Notes: generated by a model from the sequence alone, not told the origin. A DNA stretch of 64,000 nucleotides from Mesostigma viride (GCA_009746045.1 RPFO01000253.1:2447888-2511887), one strand, 5' to 3'; shown: positions 1-11,022, numbered from the stretch's first letter. Translations and numbers: made by a program.

Positions 1-519
1 GAGGCCCTGGCCTCACAGGTCCCAAAGATAGCGGAGCAGACGGCCACCGTCGCATCCCAGCCACCCCGGCTGGATGCTGGTGACCTCCCGCCCCTCTCCT
101 ATGCGGACCTGCTGCGGACAGCGACCGCCTCGACCACCGACGCCATCGCTACGAAACTCCAGGAGTTTGAAGAACTTCGCCAGGCTCAACAACGGTAGGC
201 CACCGACCGCGCCCGCCGCGACTGCCGGGTGGTGCTGCGTCGTTTCCCACAGATTCTCTTCAAGCCAGGTGAGGTCCGTCAACCTCCCTTGCCGACGAGC
301 TTAAGGACCAGATCCTTACCCTCATGGGCCTGGTAGGTGAGGTAGAACTGCGTGGGCCGGTGCCACCGCCTTCCCCACTCACGGGACAAGGCGGCTCCCC
401 CACCACCAGTCCTGCTCACCTTCCCCTCCCGTGAGCTAGACAAGCATCGGTTCCTCTCTCGTCGCAAGCGGTTGCACGACCTCACCTGGACGCTGGACAA
501 CGACCTGACCCCCGCCCGG

Positions 520-557
<38 letters not shown>

Positions 558-680
558 GTGACCTGTGGCCTGAATACCTCCGCCACAAGCAGGACCCCCA
601 GAAGCCCAAGGTGTACTGGAGGGGCGGGGACCTGATGATCATGCAACCACAAGATGTGGACGCCCCCATGCAGCGGGCTA
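1..680 (+). pseudogene. family-B ORF1-like protein, 3' part, frameshifted
   Basis: This is the C-terminal part of an L1-ORF1p-like RNA-binding protein, running in from the left edge. The same protein is seen on the minus strand at 29945-31319. The order is a linker (PPRLDAGDLPPLSYADLL), a basic RRM-like start (RARRDCRVVLRRF), and the C-terminal block 'LTWTLDNDLTP..' then 'RDLWPEYLRHK' and 'VYWRGGDLM'. The last block matches the L1 ORF1 C-terminal pattern of an acidic DLTP-Q-RR-LWP helix followed by a YWRG strand. An in-frame TAG near 196 and at least two frame changes (about 260 and 515) break it. No RT follows. It is inferred to be a dead copy of an ORF1-only retroelement. Confidence 0.75.
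521..553 (+). repeat. (CAG)11 expansion in the ORF1 glutamine tract
   Basis: Eleven uninterrupted CAG units lie where the related copy at about 30066-30080 (minus strand) has only four glutamine codons (CAG CAA CAG CAG). The bases just before the run also shift the frame, so the longest open frame reads the run as alanine. Confidence 0.9.
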
Positions 681-1110
681 GAATAGCTTGTAGCCCTATA
701 GCTTGTATCCATTGGTAGTCACTGCCGCTATGGCAGCCATGCTTAGTAGAATGTTTGCCTAGCTGTGCCACCATAGCTAGTCACGTGGCACCGCTAACGC
801 ACGGTACACAACCAGCCATAGCCTTAGCTTAGTCCTTGTACAGCCACATGTGCTACGTCCTGGCTACGATCAGATTACTTGCCCACGCTCCTTGTTATGC
901 CATATGCTCACATGGGTCTTATTGCACCCACAGATTGCCGGATCATTAGCGTGTCCGTTTAGCTAGCGTGCCCGAATGCAGCTGTGGCATGCCTTAGGCA
1001 TGAAGGAGACTGGGGGTCTCTGCCCTTTCTCGATCCTGTTGTGCTACACGCACTTCGGTGCTCCGTGACTCCCCAACGGGAGCACGTGTTTAACTAATTA
1101 ATTAATTAAT
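681..1110 (+). repeat. family-B 3' UTR with terminal hairpin and (TTAA)n tail
   Basis: Non-coding 3' part of the family-B copy. It ends in a hairpin with stem CTCCC/GGGAG and loop CAAC (about 1070-1085), then a TTAA-type tail at 1091-1110. The same 3' end recurs at 14028-14226 (+) and, inverted, at 12894, 29517, 31795, 32050 and 63110. A 3' hairpin followed by a short tandem tail is typical of LINE RNAs recognised by the reverse transcriptase. Confidence 0.8.
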
Positions 1111-1290
1111 GGCTTCTCGACAGACAGTGACTCTCTGCATAGGCAGAGCTTGGCTAAATTCTTAATTTATGCATCATCCATGGGTCCGAGTCCCACTATA
1201 GGCAGGGCATGGCTGAATTCTTAATTAAGGCATCATCCATTAATTAATTAATTAATTAGGAACATAACTCCGTTGGGAGTATATATGTAG
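1111..1290 (-). repeat. family-A 3' UTR fragments, interrupted by the RLE LINE
   Basis: In minus orientation. 1111-1236 matches internal family-A 3' UTR (compare 10820-10960). 1237-1256 is a TTAA tail, and 1257-1290 is the 3'-terminal hairpin region (ACTCC-CAAC-GGAGT). The sequence resumes at 6971 on the other side of the LINE. The last 10 bases (1281-1290) are the LINE target-site duplication. Confidence 0.8.
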
Positions 1291-1551
1291 CAACGTGCGG
1301 TTTGAGGCAGGGGAAAACATGCGTGGACGATAGGAATTATAGCACCGGCGGGCTTCAAAGTGCCGGACGGCAGGCGGTACCACCATTCCGTGGCAGCTTG
1401 GCCCAGTTTGCTACCGGCTGGCACACGTTTTCAGTGAATTTTGGGCTCCAGATTTAAATGCAACGTGCGGTTTGAGGCAGGGGAAAACATGCGTGGACGA
1501 TAGGAATTATAGCACCGGCGGGCTTCAAAGTGCCGGACGGCAGGCGGTACC
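1291..1551 (+). repeat. two direct 91-bp repeats in the LINE 5' leader
   Basis: The same 91 bases occur at 1291-1381 and 1461-1551, a 170-bp period, starting CAACGTGCGGTTTGAGG. The element begins exactly at the first repeat. Tandem leader monomers of this kind act as promoters in several LINE families; that role is inferred here. Downstream (1568-1615) are two G6/C6 hairpins that could structure the mRNA leader. Confidence 0.85.
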
Positions 1552-1660
1552 GCGACCGCAGCGCGTTGGGGGGCTGCCGCCCCCCAAACCCCCCGCGTGG
1601 GGGGCTCCGCCCCCCACACCCCCCCGGCCCCCCCCTCGGTGGCTGCCACGCCTGCCCTGA

Positions 1661-4600
1661 TTGTTCATGGACGACCCACGACCCCCTTCGCCCAACGGCT
1701 CCCCCGCTCCCCGGTTGGCGCCTCGGCGGTCCTCTCGGCTTGCGGCCCTTCTTGCGGAGGTGGGCGACCCGGCTGCGGGGGGCTCGGGCGCCCCGGTCTC
1801 CCCCTCCTTGGTCTGCGAGGTCTGCCGGAGCGGGCACCGCGGGCACCACATGTTAGTTTGTGATGCTTGCAATTCCGGGTGGCACTTGCAGTGTCTTACT
1901 CCCCGGCTCTACCGGGTCCCGCCGGGCTCCTGGACGTGCCCGCGCTGTCCCCCCCGGCGGGCCCCCGGGCTGCCCTCCCCGCTGGGTGCTCCGGCCCCCT
2001 GCCCCGTGTGCCCCCCTGCCGAGGCCCTCGGGGCGGGCCGTGGCCTGCCCGATGGGGCCGCCGTTGCTCGGGCCCTGGCGCCCTCGGCCCCGGGGCCCCA
2101 CCCGTCGCCTGGCCCCGCCGACGGGGGCGCGGCGCTGTCGCCTGGGCTGGGCCCGGCCGACCCCCGGCGGGCCTGGCGACCCCGGCGCCCGCCCCCGGCC
2201 CCTCGCTCCCCGACGCTCTGGCCTCCCTTCCCCCGGCCGCGGTTGGCCACCCAGCCGCCACCCCCGTCCTTGCCGCGTGGGACGGCGGCCCCCGGGCCCA
2301 CGCGTTCACCTCGTGGCCGCCCTCGCACATTGTCGGCGTGGTGGGCCGCGCCACCTTTTCTTGGGCGTACTGCCCTTTGTTGCTGGACGCGGTCGGGCTC
2401 CAGGCCGCCTTCCCCTCGCTCCCTAGGCCCCCGGCCTTCCTGGCCCTAGTTGCGCAGGTGCGGGCGACATTTCTTTCCGCCGCCCCCCGGTGACGGCCTC
2501 GACTCTTTGGGGGTATGTCTTGGAAGGATATCACGCCGGCTGCCGGCTGCCGTGGCATCTCCCGGCCGCCCGGCAGGAAGAGCTGCTTTCCCTGGACGAG
2601 CGGGTGGGTCAGGAGGTGGTCGAGTTCGTCACGGCGGTGGCTCGAGACGCACAGGTCTCGGTGCGGGCGGCCTACCTCGCGGGCGGCGCCGACCTGGGCC
2701 TCATGTCCCCGCGGCAGCTTCGCCTCTTCTTGGACGCCCAGGCCCCGCCTCCCGGCCCGGTTGCCAGTGGGGGCTTTCTCATCACCTCCCTCAGCCTGGC
2801 GCAGGCCGCCATGCTGCGTGTGGAGTTCGGGGCCCCCATCGCGGTTCAGGGCGGCCAGGCCATCTTGGTGGACTCGGCCGGGCGCGCCCAGCCCCTAACC
2901 GCGGGGACGCCTGTTTCTGCCTTCCTCCACGACATCCTGGAGTTGGCAGGCATCCCGCACGAATGGCACCCCGCGGCTGACCAACCGGTCGGCATCCTCT
3001 CGCGCGCCCAGATTGCCTCTCCCGGGTTGCTGGGAGGCCGGCTGGGACCCGCCCCCCCTCATGTCCGGTCCCTTCTGGAGGGGGACGACCCCGAGTCGGG
3101 CTCCTGTGCCATCTGCCTTGAGCCCTTCCGGCCGGGGGATGGCTTGTGTCGCCTGCCCGCGTGCGGCCACACATTCCATCAAGCGTGCATCGCGCGCAGC
3201 TTGCTCCACTCCGTGCCGCGCTGCCCGTTGTGCCGGGCTGTTGTGCCGCCCCCTGGGACTGCGCTTCCTCTCGGCCCGCCCCCGGTCTCGCTGGGTCCCC
3301 TGCCGGGTCCCCACCGGGCCCCGGGGCCAGCTGCCTCCCCGACCCCTCGGCCGCCGCCCCCGGCCTCGTTGCCGGGGCCTGGGGTGGTCGCGGGCGCGCT
3401 GGCGAGTCCCCCTGGGAGGGGCGCCGGCGTTCTCGATCCCCCTCCGCTGGGGGTCTCCCCGGTGGGCACTGCCTCCTCCGTGGCCCCGGCGGGCCTGCCG
3501 GGCGCTGGTCGGGTCGTGGTGCGCGCGCCTGCCGGCCCGGCTGGGGAGACGCCGCAGGCCCCACGTCCTGCCTTTGCTGGCGCCGCTCCCCGCCACTCAG
3601 CGCCCGCCGACGGCCTTCACCGGTGTGCCGTGCTGCTTCCCACGGGGTCCCCGTGTGCGGTGTGTTCCACAACCGTAACCTCCTCTGCCAGCACCTTCGC
3701 GCTGTGCACCCCGATCTCGGCGCGGCGGATCTGCAGGCCATGAGCTGTTACCGGTGCCCGGAAGCTCACTGCCAGCGGGTGTACTCCATTCACGGGCGCG
3801 CTCAGCACGCGCGCGCCTGTGTTGCTCAACGGCCCCTCAACCGGCCAGCAGTCCCGGCCCCCTCCCCCCCTCCCGCCTCGGCTCCCACCGGCTCCCAGCC
3901 CCCGCCGCCCGACTACTCGGCCAGTTGGCGTTGGCTTGACACGGTTCCCTGGGATGCATGCGCCATCAACCCGACGTCTACCCTGACCGACCTCCCCCAC
4001 CGCGCGCGTAGCCTTTTCGCGCAATGTGCAATCGTTTCTCTCCGGCGCATGCACGCCGCTCCGGACGACCCGCTGGGCTTTAAACTGCACATGGTGACCC
4101 CCCGCCTGCTCCTCACCCCTCTCGGGCGTGGTGTGCGCGGCCTCCAGGGTGCGGTTATTGCCCGTTGCCGACGCTTTCTGCAGGGGGACTGGGAGGGGCT
4201 GTTTGGCGTGCCGCCCCCGCGCACGGCCCGGCTGTCGGGGGAGGTCAACTTCGAGCGGGTGGCCGCCGACGTCATCCGCCTCGTCCGCGAGGGGCAGCTC
4301 AGCCGGGCCATGACCCGCTTGGAAATGGCCAAGCTGCCCCCGCCAATGCGGCTACCCTGGCGGCCTTGGAGGCTCTTCACCCTGCGGAGCCCGGATTCCA
4401 GCTGCCCGTGCCGGACCCCCTGCCGGCCCCCCTCCGGCTGGACCGCGACTGCTTCCTGGAGGTGATGCGTGCGGTCCCGCGGGCTTCCTCTACCGGGCCG
4501 TCGGGCTGGCGCTACGAGCACTTGGAGGTCCTGGTGGGGCATGGGGGCGAGGACATTCTCTTTGACACCCTCATTGACCTGGCGGCTGGTCGCGTTCCTC

Positions 4601-6827
4601 CCGCTGCGCGCGAGTGGTTAGCGGGCGCTCGCCTCCTCGCTCTGCTCAAGGGTGTCTTGCCCCCCCCGAGGGCAAGGTGCGCCCGATCGCCTGCGGTGAG
4701 GTGCTCCGCAAGCTCGTGGGCAAAGTGATCTGCCGCCAAAAGGCGCCCGAGCTCCGTGCCTTTTTCTGCCCGCCCCTCGCAGCGGGTGAGACCTCGGTGG
4801 CGGCCCAGCTGGGGGTGACGACTCCAGGCGGGGCGGATATCCTCATCCATTCGGTGCAGGCCTACCTCGAGGCCCACCCCACCCACGCTGTCGTCAAGGT
4901 CGACTGCCACAACGCGTTCAACAGTCTGTCCCGCGCCAGCATGTTTGCGGCCGTCATGGAGTCCTTCGAGGACTTGTACGCTTGGACAGCCGTGTGCTAC
5001 GGCCAGCCCGGCCAACTGGTTCACATCATGGAGGACGGCACTCGCGGCGGCCTGCTGTCGCGGTCGGGCACCCAGCAAGGGGACCCCCTGGGACCCCTGT
5101 ACTTTGCCGCCCCCCTCCAGGGTTGCCTCCAAGCGGTCCATGCTGCCCACCCGGCGGTCGCTATTCAGGCCTACTTGGATGATATCTACCTTCTGGGCCC
5201 TGTGCCGGACACCACCGCGGCTCTGCTGGCACTGCAGACCGCGGTGGCCGACATCAACCTCCAGTTGACCCTTGCCAAGTGCGCGGTGTACTCGCCCCAA
5301 GGTGATTGCTCCGGCTTTCCGCCCCAGCTCTTGGGCCGGGACGAGCGCCTCCATGGGTTGGATGTCCTCGGCGTTCCGGTTGGCGACCCCGCGTTTGTCA
5401 TCGATGCTCTGCGGGCCGCCCTCGAGGCACGCACTGAGGTACTGCCCTTGATTGCGCGCCTTCATGATTCGCAGACCAAGGGTCTGCTTCTGTGGTTTTG
5501 CGCTCACCCTCGCGTCGTTCACTGGCTCCGGGGCGCTCTTCCGGCTCAGGTCCGGCTGGCCGCCGAGGGCCACGACGAACGCATCCAGTCGGCCTTGGCG
5601 CAGCTGGTCCCGGGCCCCGACCTCCCGCCACATGCTATTCGCATTGCCTCCCTGCCTGCACGGATGGGTGGCTGCGGTCTGACTCGTGCCGCCCGGCTGG
5701 CCCCAGCAGCATTTTTGGGCTCCGTCGCTCAGTCGTGGGCGGAAAGCTGCCGGCTCCTGCCCCTTTTGGCAACGGCAGCGCCTGACCTCCTGGACCCCAG
5801 CAGCCCTTTGCCCTTCGTCACCGCCATCCAGGAGGCCTATGCTGAGATCCAGCAGGCCTGTTCTCCCGTCCGTGCCGCTCAGGCGGTACAGCGCCACCTC
5901 CCTCGCGGCACTCCCTCGGTCGCCTCCGTTCAATCTCCCGCCGCATTCCCTGCTCGCGTCATCGATAAACACCAGAAAACCTACGCGGGTATTCTGCACA
6001 CGGCTGATTGGATTGCTCTTTTCGCGGACCTCAACGCCCAGGGACGTGCGTGGCTGTTCTCGCTTTCCTTGCGGAGTGTGGGCTCGGCGTACCTTCGTGC
6101 TCTTCCCATGGCCCCCCCATTCGCCTTGGCTCCCAGCCACTACTCGGTGGCGCTCCGGCACCAGCTATTTGCCCCGCAGCCTCTTGTTCCGGCCGGGCGG
6201 CCTTGTGGTAGCTGTGGGCAGCCGCTGGATCCCACGGGGACTCACTACCTTGCCTGCATGGGGGGCCAACAGAATCAGAATTGGTATTTGTATTTGCACA
6301 CTGTCCTCCTGACGGTGGTGCTCGCCATGATTCGGTCGGTTTTCCCCCACGCGAACATCCGGTCCGAGGATGCGGATGGCGCTGCCTTCTATTCCCCCAA
6401 CCACCGGCCTGACATCGTGGTGCTGGACTTTGAGGGGGGTGGCCGGCATCTGCTTATTGACGTTTCGGTGGCGCGGCCCTTGGCTCTTAGCCACGTGGCT
6501 GGGGCCTCCCTCACGGCAGGTTACACGGCGGACCGGGCGGAGCGGGCCAAGCTCCTGGCCTACGGCGACGTCGGGCACCATCGTGTGGTGCCCTTTGTCC
6601 TGGAGGAGTTTGGGGCCATGGGGCCCCTGACCTCCGCCTTCTTCAAGGAGTGTTGCGGCCGGCTCCGGGAGGACTGGCTGGACCTGGAGGGCCAGCGGGC
6701 CCCATGGTCGGCGCGGACCTGGACGTCATATTGGCGTCAGCGCTTGTCGGTGGCGCTGACTCGGGCCATGGCTGACATCATGCTCCGCCGTACGCGGGCT
6801 GATTTTGCGGTGCAGCAGGGCTATTAG
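1661..6827 (+). pseudogene. RLE LINE polyprotein: PHD, RING-H2, zinc fingers, RT, RLE; frame-broken
   Basis: The protein would copy element RNA at a nicked target. In order it shows a PHD finger of exact C4HC3 spacing (1813-1947), a Pro/Ala-rich linker, a RING-H2 finger (3105-3233; C-X2-C..C-X-H-X2-H-X2-C..C-X2-C), C2H2-like fingers near 3745-3815, a pre-RT region with TGPSGWRYEHL, and RT motifs A (VDCHNAFNSL, about 4900), B (GTQQGDPLGP) and C (AYLDDIYLL, about 5170). A CCHC knuckle near 6205-6260 precedes an endonuclease core (RPDIVVLDF..LLIDVSV, about 6405-6475). The frame changes near 2300-2490, 3650-3740, 4340 and 4665. The minus-strand sister is in frame at the last two, so these are copy-specific lesions. 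The first ATG is at 1667. The 4614-6827 stretch stays open to TAG. PHD and RING are strong by spacing; their role is unknown. Confidence 0.88.
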
Positions 6828-6970
6828 GTTCCTCCCGTTAGGCGTTTCCATTGGTCTTATCGTAGTATAGAGCTTTGACATGGCTCTGTATATAGGTTTA
6901 TAGCTGGGCGTTTCCTTTGGTTTGAGTGATTTCACTCTGCTGTAAGTAATTATATTTTTAATATATGTAG

Positions 6971-7207
6971 CACATAGCCCAGAGAAGGGGCATATGGCCT
7001 ATCATACATTCTAAGCTACTTCCTGCAAGGGTGGGAATGTAAAGGACCCTTGCTCTAGGTGCACCAGGGCACTTGCATCCCCATGATCTTCAAGCTATGC
7101 CCAGCGAAGTGGGAGCCTGTCATCACTGAGTGGGGGGGAAGATCAGCATAGCTATACAAAAAGCTAGGGCATGGCATCTCAGCAGAGAGTGACTCCCTGC
7201 ATTGAAT
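6971..7207 (-). repeat. family-A 3' UTR, right part of the LINE-split copy
   Basis: Continues the copy whose 3' end is at 1237-1290. It contains the shared GGGGCATATGGCC and CTAGGTGCACCAGGGCAC blocks. It stops at 7207, where a TTGAA tail of another family-A unit begins, so it is 5'-truncated. Confidence 0.8.
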
Positions 7208-8735
7208 TGAATTGAATTGTAACATAACTCCGTGGGGAGTATATGTGGCACATAGCCCAGAGAAGGGGCATATGGCCTATCATACATTCTAAGAAGCTAC
7301 TTCCTGCAAGGGTGGGAATGTAAACAACACTTGCTCTAGGTGCACTAGACTAGGGCACCTGCACCACCCAGAGTTTCAGGCAACACCCAGCTAAGGGGAG
7401 CCTGTCATAGGTGGGGAAGATCAGCACAGCTATACAAGAGCTAGGGCATGGCTTCTCAGCAGGGAGTGACTCCCTGCATGGGCACGGCATAATTAAATAA
7501 AGCTAGGCATCATCTGGAGGGTGGCTCATCATAGGCACACATGTACTGATGTACATGACTAAAAAGGCTAGGCCTCAGCTGGTATAGTGCCTGTAGTAGG
7601 CGGGCATGTACAAGGCCACTGTCTAACTATTCTACACTACTGCTGTATTCCCCTAGGCTGGGGCTTCTGGGGTCGCTGGGGCCGCGGGGGTCGAGGGGGT
7701 CGCGTGCTGAGGGCTTGTGGCCGACGTAGATGGCCGCCCCCTTTCAGTACACCGGCTGGCCCGCCTTGGTCCGGCTGCCGGAGCTGGAGGTAGGTCGGCC
7801 ATAGCTCCCGTCGCCGTTGTTGCTGCGCCATGCAGGGTCAAGTCGTCGACCACGGTGAAGGGAGTCTTCTCGAGCCGCTTGCGGCGTCAGAGAAACGAAA
7901 TCTTGTCCGCTGGGCTCTCCTCAAAGATGAGAAGAAGCGGAGGCGCCCCTGCCTTATAATTACCCCGCGCGCGGGGGAGGCGGTGGGCGGTCAGCTTAAT
8001 CTCACCAAGAAGGCCCATGCGTGCAAGGATTTTGCTCTCAAACGCATGTGCAAGCTTCTCGGAATTCTCACCTTCCTCCATGTCGAAGTTCTTGAGTATG
8101 GCGTTGAGGCTGCGCTTGGCGAGCTCGGCCTCCTCGCGGAGGTCAAGCGTCTGCCGCTGGAGCTGGGCTGCGACGGCGGAGGTGGTGGAGGTGGTATGTT
8201 GCTTGAGCATGTCCGCCCAGGTTGTGATGGGAGGAGCCATCGCCGGCCAGGCCAGCAGGGGCTGGCCGGCTTGGCGGCAATTTCCTTCACCGCCTGGGCT
8301 TTGAGGCCTGCGGTGTTTTGCAGGACCTCGATGGCGATTGCATTGTCTTTAAGGCGCTGGTCAATGTCGAGGAGCTGGGCTTTGATGTCGGCGGTGGAGG
8401 TGGAGGTGGCGGTGGAGGTGGAGGCGACGGCGGTGGAAATGTGAGGAAGTTCAGCAGTCAGCGTGCCGCCGATTGCTGCTACGTCGGCAGCAAGGGGGGT
8501 CACGTGCTGCTGAAAGGCTTCCGTGAGGATGGAACGGAATGTGGCTGCGGAGATGGTGGGGGACCAGATCTCGCCGTCAGACTTAGAACTGGAGGAGTGA
8601 GCAGAGAATCAGATGCTGAAGGTCAGGCCGGTTGTAGTGCATGGAGGCCCGTCAGCAGCAGATCTCGGCATTGAAGCCTGCGGCCATCTTCTGGCTCGAG
8701 AAGGCGATTGATGCTGTGAGGCCTCCACCAGAAGC
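7208..8735 (-). pseudogene. family-A ORF1-like unit, 5'-truncated
   Basis: An RNA-binding ORF1-like protein with 3' UTR (7225-7650) and a (TTGAA)n tail at 7208. Coding remnants read from about 8735 down to 7653. They include the 'LEPDG..SRDLLL' block, a coiled-coil region (AADVAAIGGTL, DIDQRLKDNAIAIEVLQN), an RRM-like part (AKRSLNAILKNFD, PPLLLIF) and the C-terminal DDLT..WP..W block. The frame changes near 8250, 7960 and 7830. The N-terminal third seen in the 12393 copy is missing. It has no RT or endonuclease of its own. The similarity to the L1 ORF1 RRM plus C-terminal domain is by pattern only. Confidence 0.7.
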
Positions 8736-9076
8736 TATAGGCATCATCTGGACGGGGTGGCGCATCATAGGCACACATATACATGATTAAATAAAAGCGC
8801 GTGGCTTAGCTGGGATAGTGTTAATAGTGCCTGTAGTAGGCGTACATGTACATGGCCACGGTCTAGGCTTAATATTCTACACTACTGCTGTAATAATTCC
8901 CCTAAGCTGGGGCGTCTGGAGTCGTTGGGGCCGCAGGGGTCGCCTGCCAGGGCTTGTGGCCGACGTAGATGGCCGCCCCCTTCCAGTACACCGGCTGCCC
9001 CGCCTTGGTCTGCCGGAGCTGGAGGTAGGTCGGCCATAGCTCCCGTCGCCGTTGTTGCTGCGCCAGGGTCAAGTCG
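8736..9076 (-). pseudogene. family-A ORF1-like unit, C-terminal remnant
   Basis: Only the last 70 or so codons of the ORF (8890-9076, the DLTLAQQQRRRELWPTYLQL block) and part of the 3' UTR (8736-8889) remain. The right end at 9076 abuts the 3' UTR of the next unit. It is a 5'-truncated piece within a head-to-tail run of four family-A units. Confidence 0.65.
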
Positions 9077-10581
9077 CATCATCCATGGAGGGCCATTATG
9101 GGCGCACATGCGCGTAGGCCACGTGCTAGGCTAAGCCTTACTATAATCTACACTACAGTACTGCTATATTCCCTAGACTGGGGTTGCTGGAGTGGCAGGG
9201 GGTGCCTCAGTGTCAGGGCAGTTGTGGTCGATGTGGATGACCTCCCCCCTCCAGTATACCGGTTTCCCCCCTGCGCTCTGCCGGAGCTGGAGGTAGGTGA
9301 CGGCCATATGAGCTCCCGTCGCCGTTGTTGCTGGGCCAGGGTCAAGTCATCGTCCAGCGTGAAGCAAGTCCTCGAGAGCTTCTCGCGGCATTTAAGGAAC
9401 GGCAGCTTATCCGCCATGTACTTAAAGGTGAGGAGCACGGGGGCCGGGCCAGCCTTAATTACCCCGCGCGCGGGGAAGGCGGGCAGCCGACATCCGCAGC
9501 TCACCAGTGAGTTGCATGGGGGCAATAATGTCGCGCTCTGGACAATGCCGTGAGAAGAGTCGCCGAGGTCTCATCTGCCGGCTGGTCGAAGTGCTTGACG
9601 ATGACATTGTGGCTGCGCTGGGTGCGGTCGGCCTCCTCACGGACGTCGATCGAGGGCTTGTTGCTTGAGCTGTGCCGCGATGGTGGAGATGGTCATGGAG
9701 GTGGTGTGGTGCTTGAGCAGGTCCGCCCAGGTCTGGGTGGGAGGAGCATCGCTGGCCGGGCCAGCAGATGCCGGCTGGGCAGCGATGTCCTTCACCGCAT
9801 GGGCGGTGATGCCTGCGGTGTTTTGCAAGCGCTCTTGAAAGGGCGGTGGCGGTGGCGGTGGCGGTGGAGGCGCTGGTCGATGTCGTGGAGCTGGGTTTTG
9901 ATGTCGGCGGTGGAGGTGGAGGCGGGCAGTGGAGGTGGAGGCGAGGAGGGTGGAGGTGGAGGTGACGGTAGGGGAAATGTGAGGGAGCTCAGTAGCCAGC
10001 CTGCCTCCCATTGCTGCCACATCTGCGGCAAAGGGGGTCACGTGCTGCTGGAGGGCCTCCGTAAAGATGGAGCGGAGTGTAGGTGCGGAGATGGATGGAG
10101 CCCAGATCTCGCCGTCAGACTTCGTGAGGAGGGAGCAGAGAATCAGGTGCTGAAGGTCGGGCCGGTTGTAGTGGAGGCCCGTCAGCAGCAGATCTCGGCT
10201 TTGAAACCTGCGGCCATCTGGCTCGAGAAGACAGTTGATGCTGTGAAGGTGGAGGCACAGTTCAAGGAGCGAGGCGTAATCCCCGTAGAAAATGCACTCC
10301 AGAGCAGTGCACGGGGCAATGTTGTACCAGTCGTAATCATTGACATTGAAGGTTTTGAGCTTGAAACACAGTTCGCGGACCGCGGATGGGCCACTGCGTT
10401 TGGTTTCGGGCGATGCCGATGGCGAGGCCGCGGGAGCAGCCGAGTGAACCAGTAACGCTTGGCTAGGGTCACCGCTGCCTGGGAGGCTGGGGGGCGGAAC
10501 TGCAGCCGGGGCTGCAGGTGTATTTGCTTGGCTCATTGCAGCCTCCAAACTGCGATTCGCCGAGTTGCGTTTGCTTGCCAT
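9077..10581 (-). pseudogene. family-A ORF1-like unit, N-terminus intact, frame-broken
   Basis: The ATG (10581-10579) opens a frame of about 300 codons. It has a low-complexity Ala/Pro head, a conserved block (CIFYGDYASLLELCLHLHSI) and a 'RPDLQHLI..KSDGEIWAPSISAPTLRSI' segment that recurs in every copy. A helical region and the RRM/C-terminal part down to about 9172 follow. The frame breaks near 9840 (a GGCGGT-type run read as poly-Pro), 9640 and 9530. The ATG directly follows the (AATTC)n tail of the unit upstream, with no 5' UTR between. A 3' UTR fragment follows to 9077. Confidence 0.75.
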
Positions 10582-11022
10582 TGAATTGAATTGAATTGAA
10601 TTGTAACATAACTCCGTTGGGAGTATATGTAGCACATAGCCCAGAGAAGGGGCATATGGCCTATCATACATTCTAAGCTACTTCCTGCAAGGGTGGGAAT
10701 GTAAACAACACTTGCTCTAGGTGCACTAGGGCACCTGCACCCTCATGATCTTCACACTATGCCCAGCTAAGGGGGAGTATGTCATGTGGGGGAAGATCAT
10801 CATGGCTATACAAGAGCTAGGGCATGGCTTCTCGACAGAGAGCATCTCTCTGCACTGCGTAGCATGGCTAAATTCTTAATGCAACATCCATGGGGGTCCC
10901 TTTATAGGCAGGGCTTGGCTAAATTCTGTAGACAACATCCATGGGGGCCATTATGGGCGCACATGCGCGTGGGCCACATGCTAGGCTAAGCCTGACTAAT
11001 CTACACTACTGGTATGAATTCC
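10582..11022 (-). repeat. family-A 3' UTR with CAAC hairpin and (AATTC)n tail
   Basis: The 3' UTR of the unit whose ORF lies at 11023-12393. The hairpin ACTCC-CAAC-GGAGT is at about 10609-10622, followed in the sense direction by TATGTTAC and four AATTC units. It is the cleanest example of the family-A 3' end in the window. Confidence 0.85.

Larger units (their letters stand above)
1291..6960 (+). mobile_element. RLE-type non-LTR retrotransposon, full-length copy 1
   Basis: A complete element bounded by the exact 10-bp duplication ATATATGTAG (1281-1290 and 6961-6970), inserted in a family-A 3' UTR. It has a repeated 5' leader, one long broken ORF (PHD, RING, zinc fingers, RT, zinc knuckle, restriction-like endonuclease) and a 130-bp 3' UTR ending in an AT-rich stretch without poly(A). 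A 5'-truncated sister with the same 3' end lies at 38483-41290 (minus). It is much richer in GC than the L1-like LINE and the LTR element nearby. The domain order places it with R2/NeSL-like RLE elements; the exact clade cannot be set without a tree. Confidence 0.9.

Noticed and set aside
1867-2558. Several overlapping GC-rich ORFs on both strands
   Set aside because: High GC removes stop codons. Only the frames with PHD, RING or RT motifs are supported.
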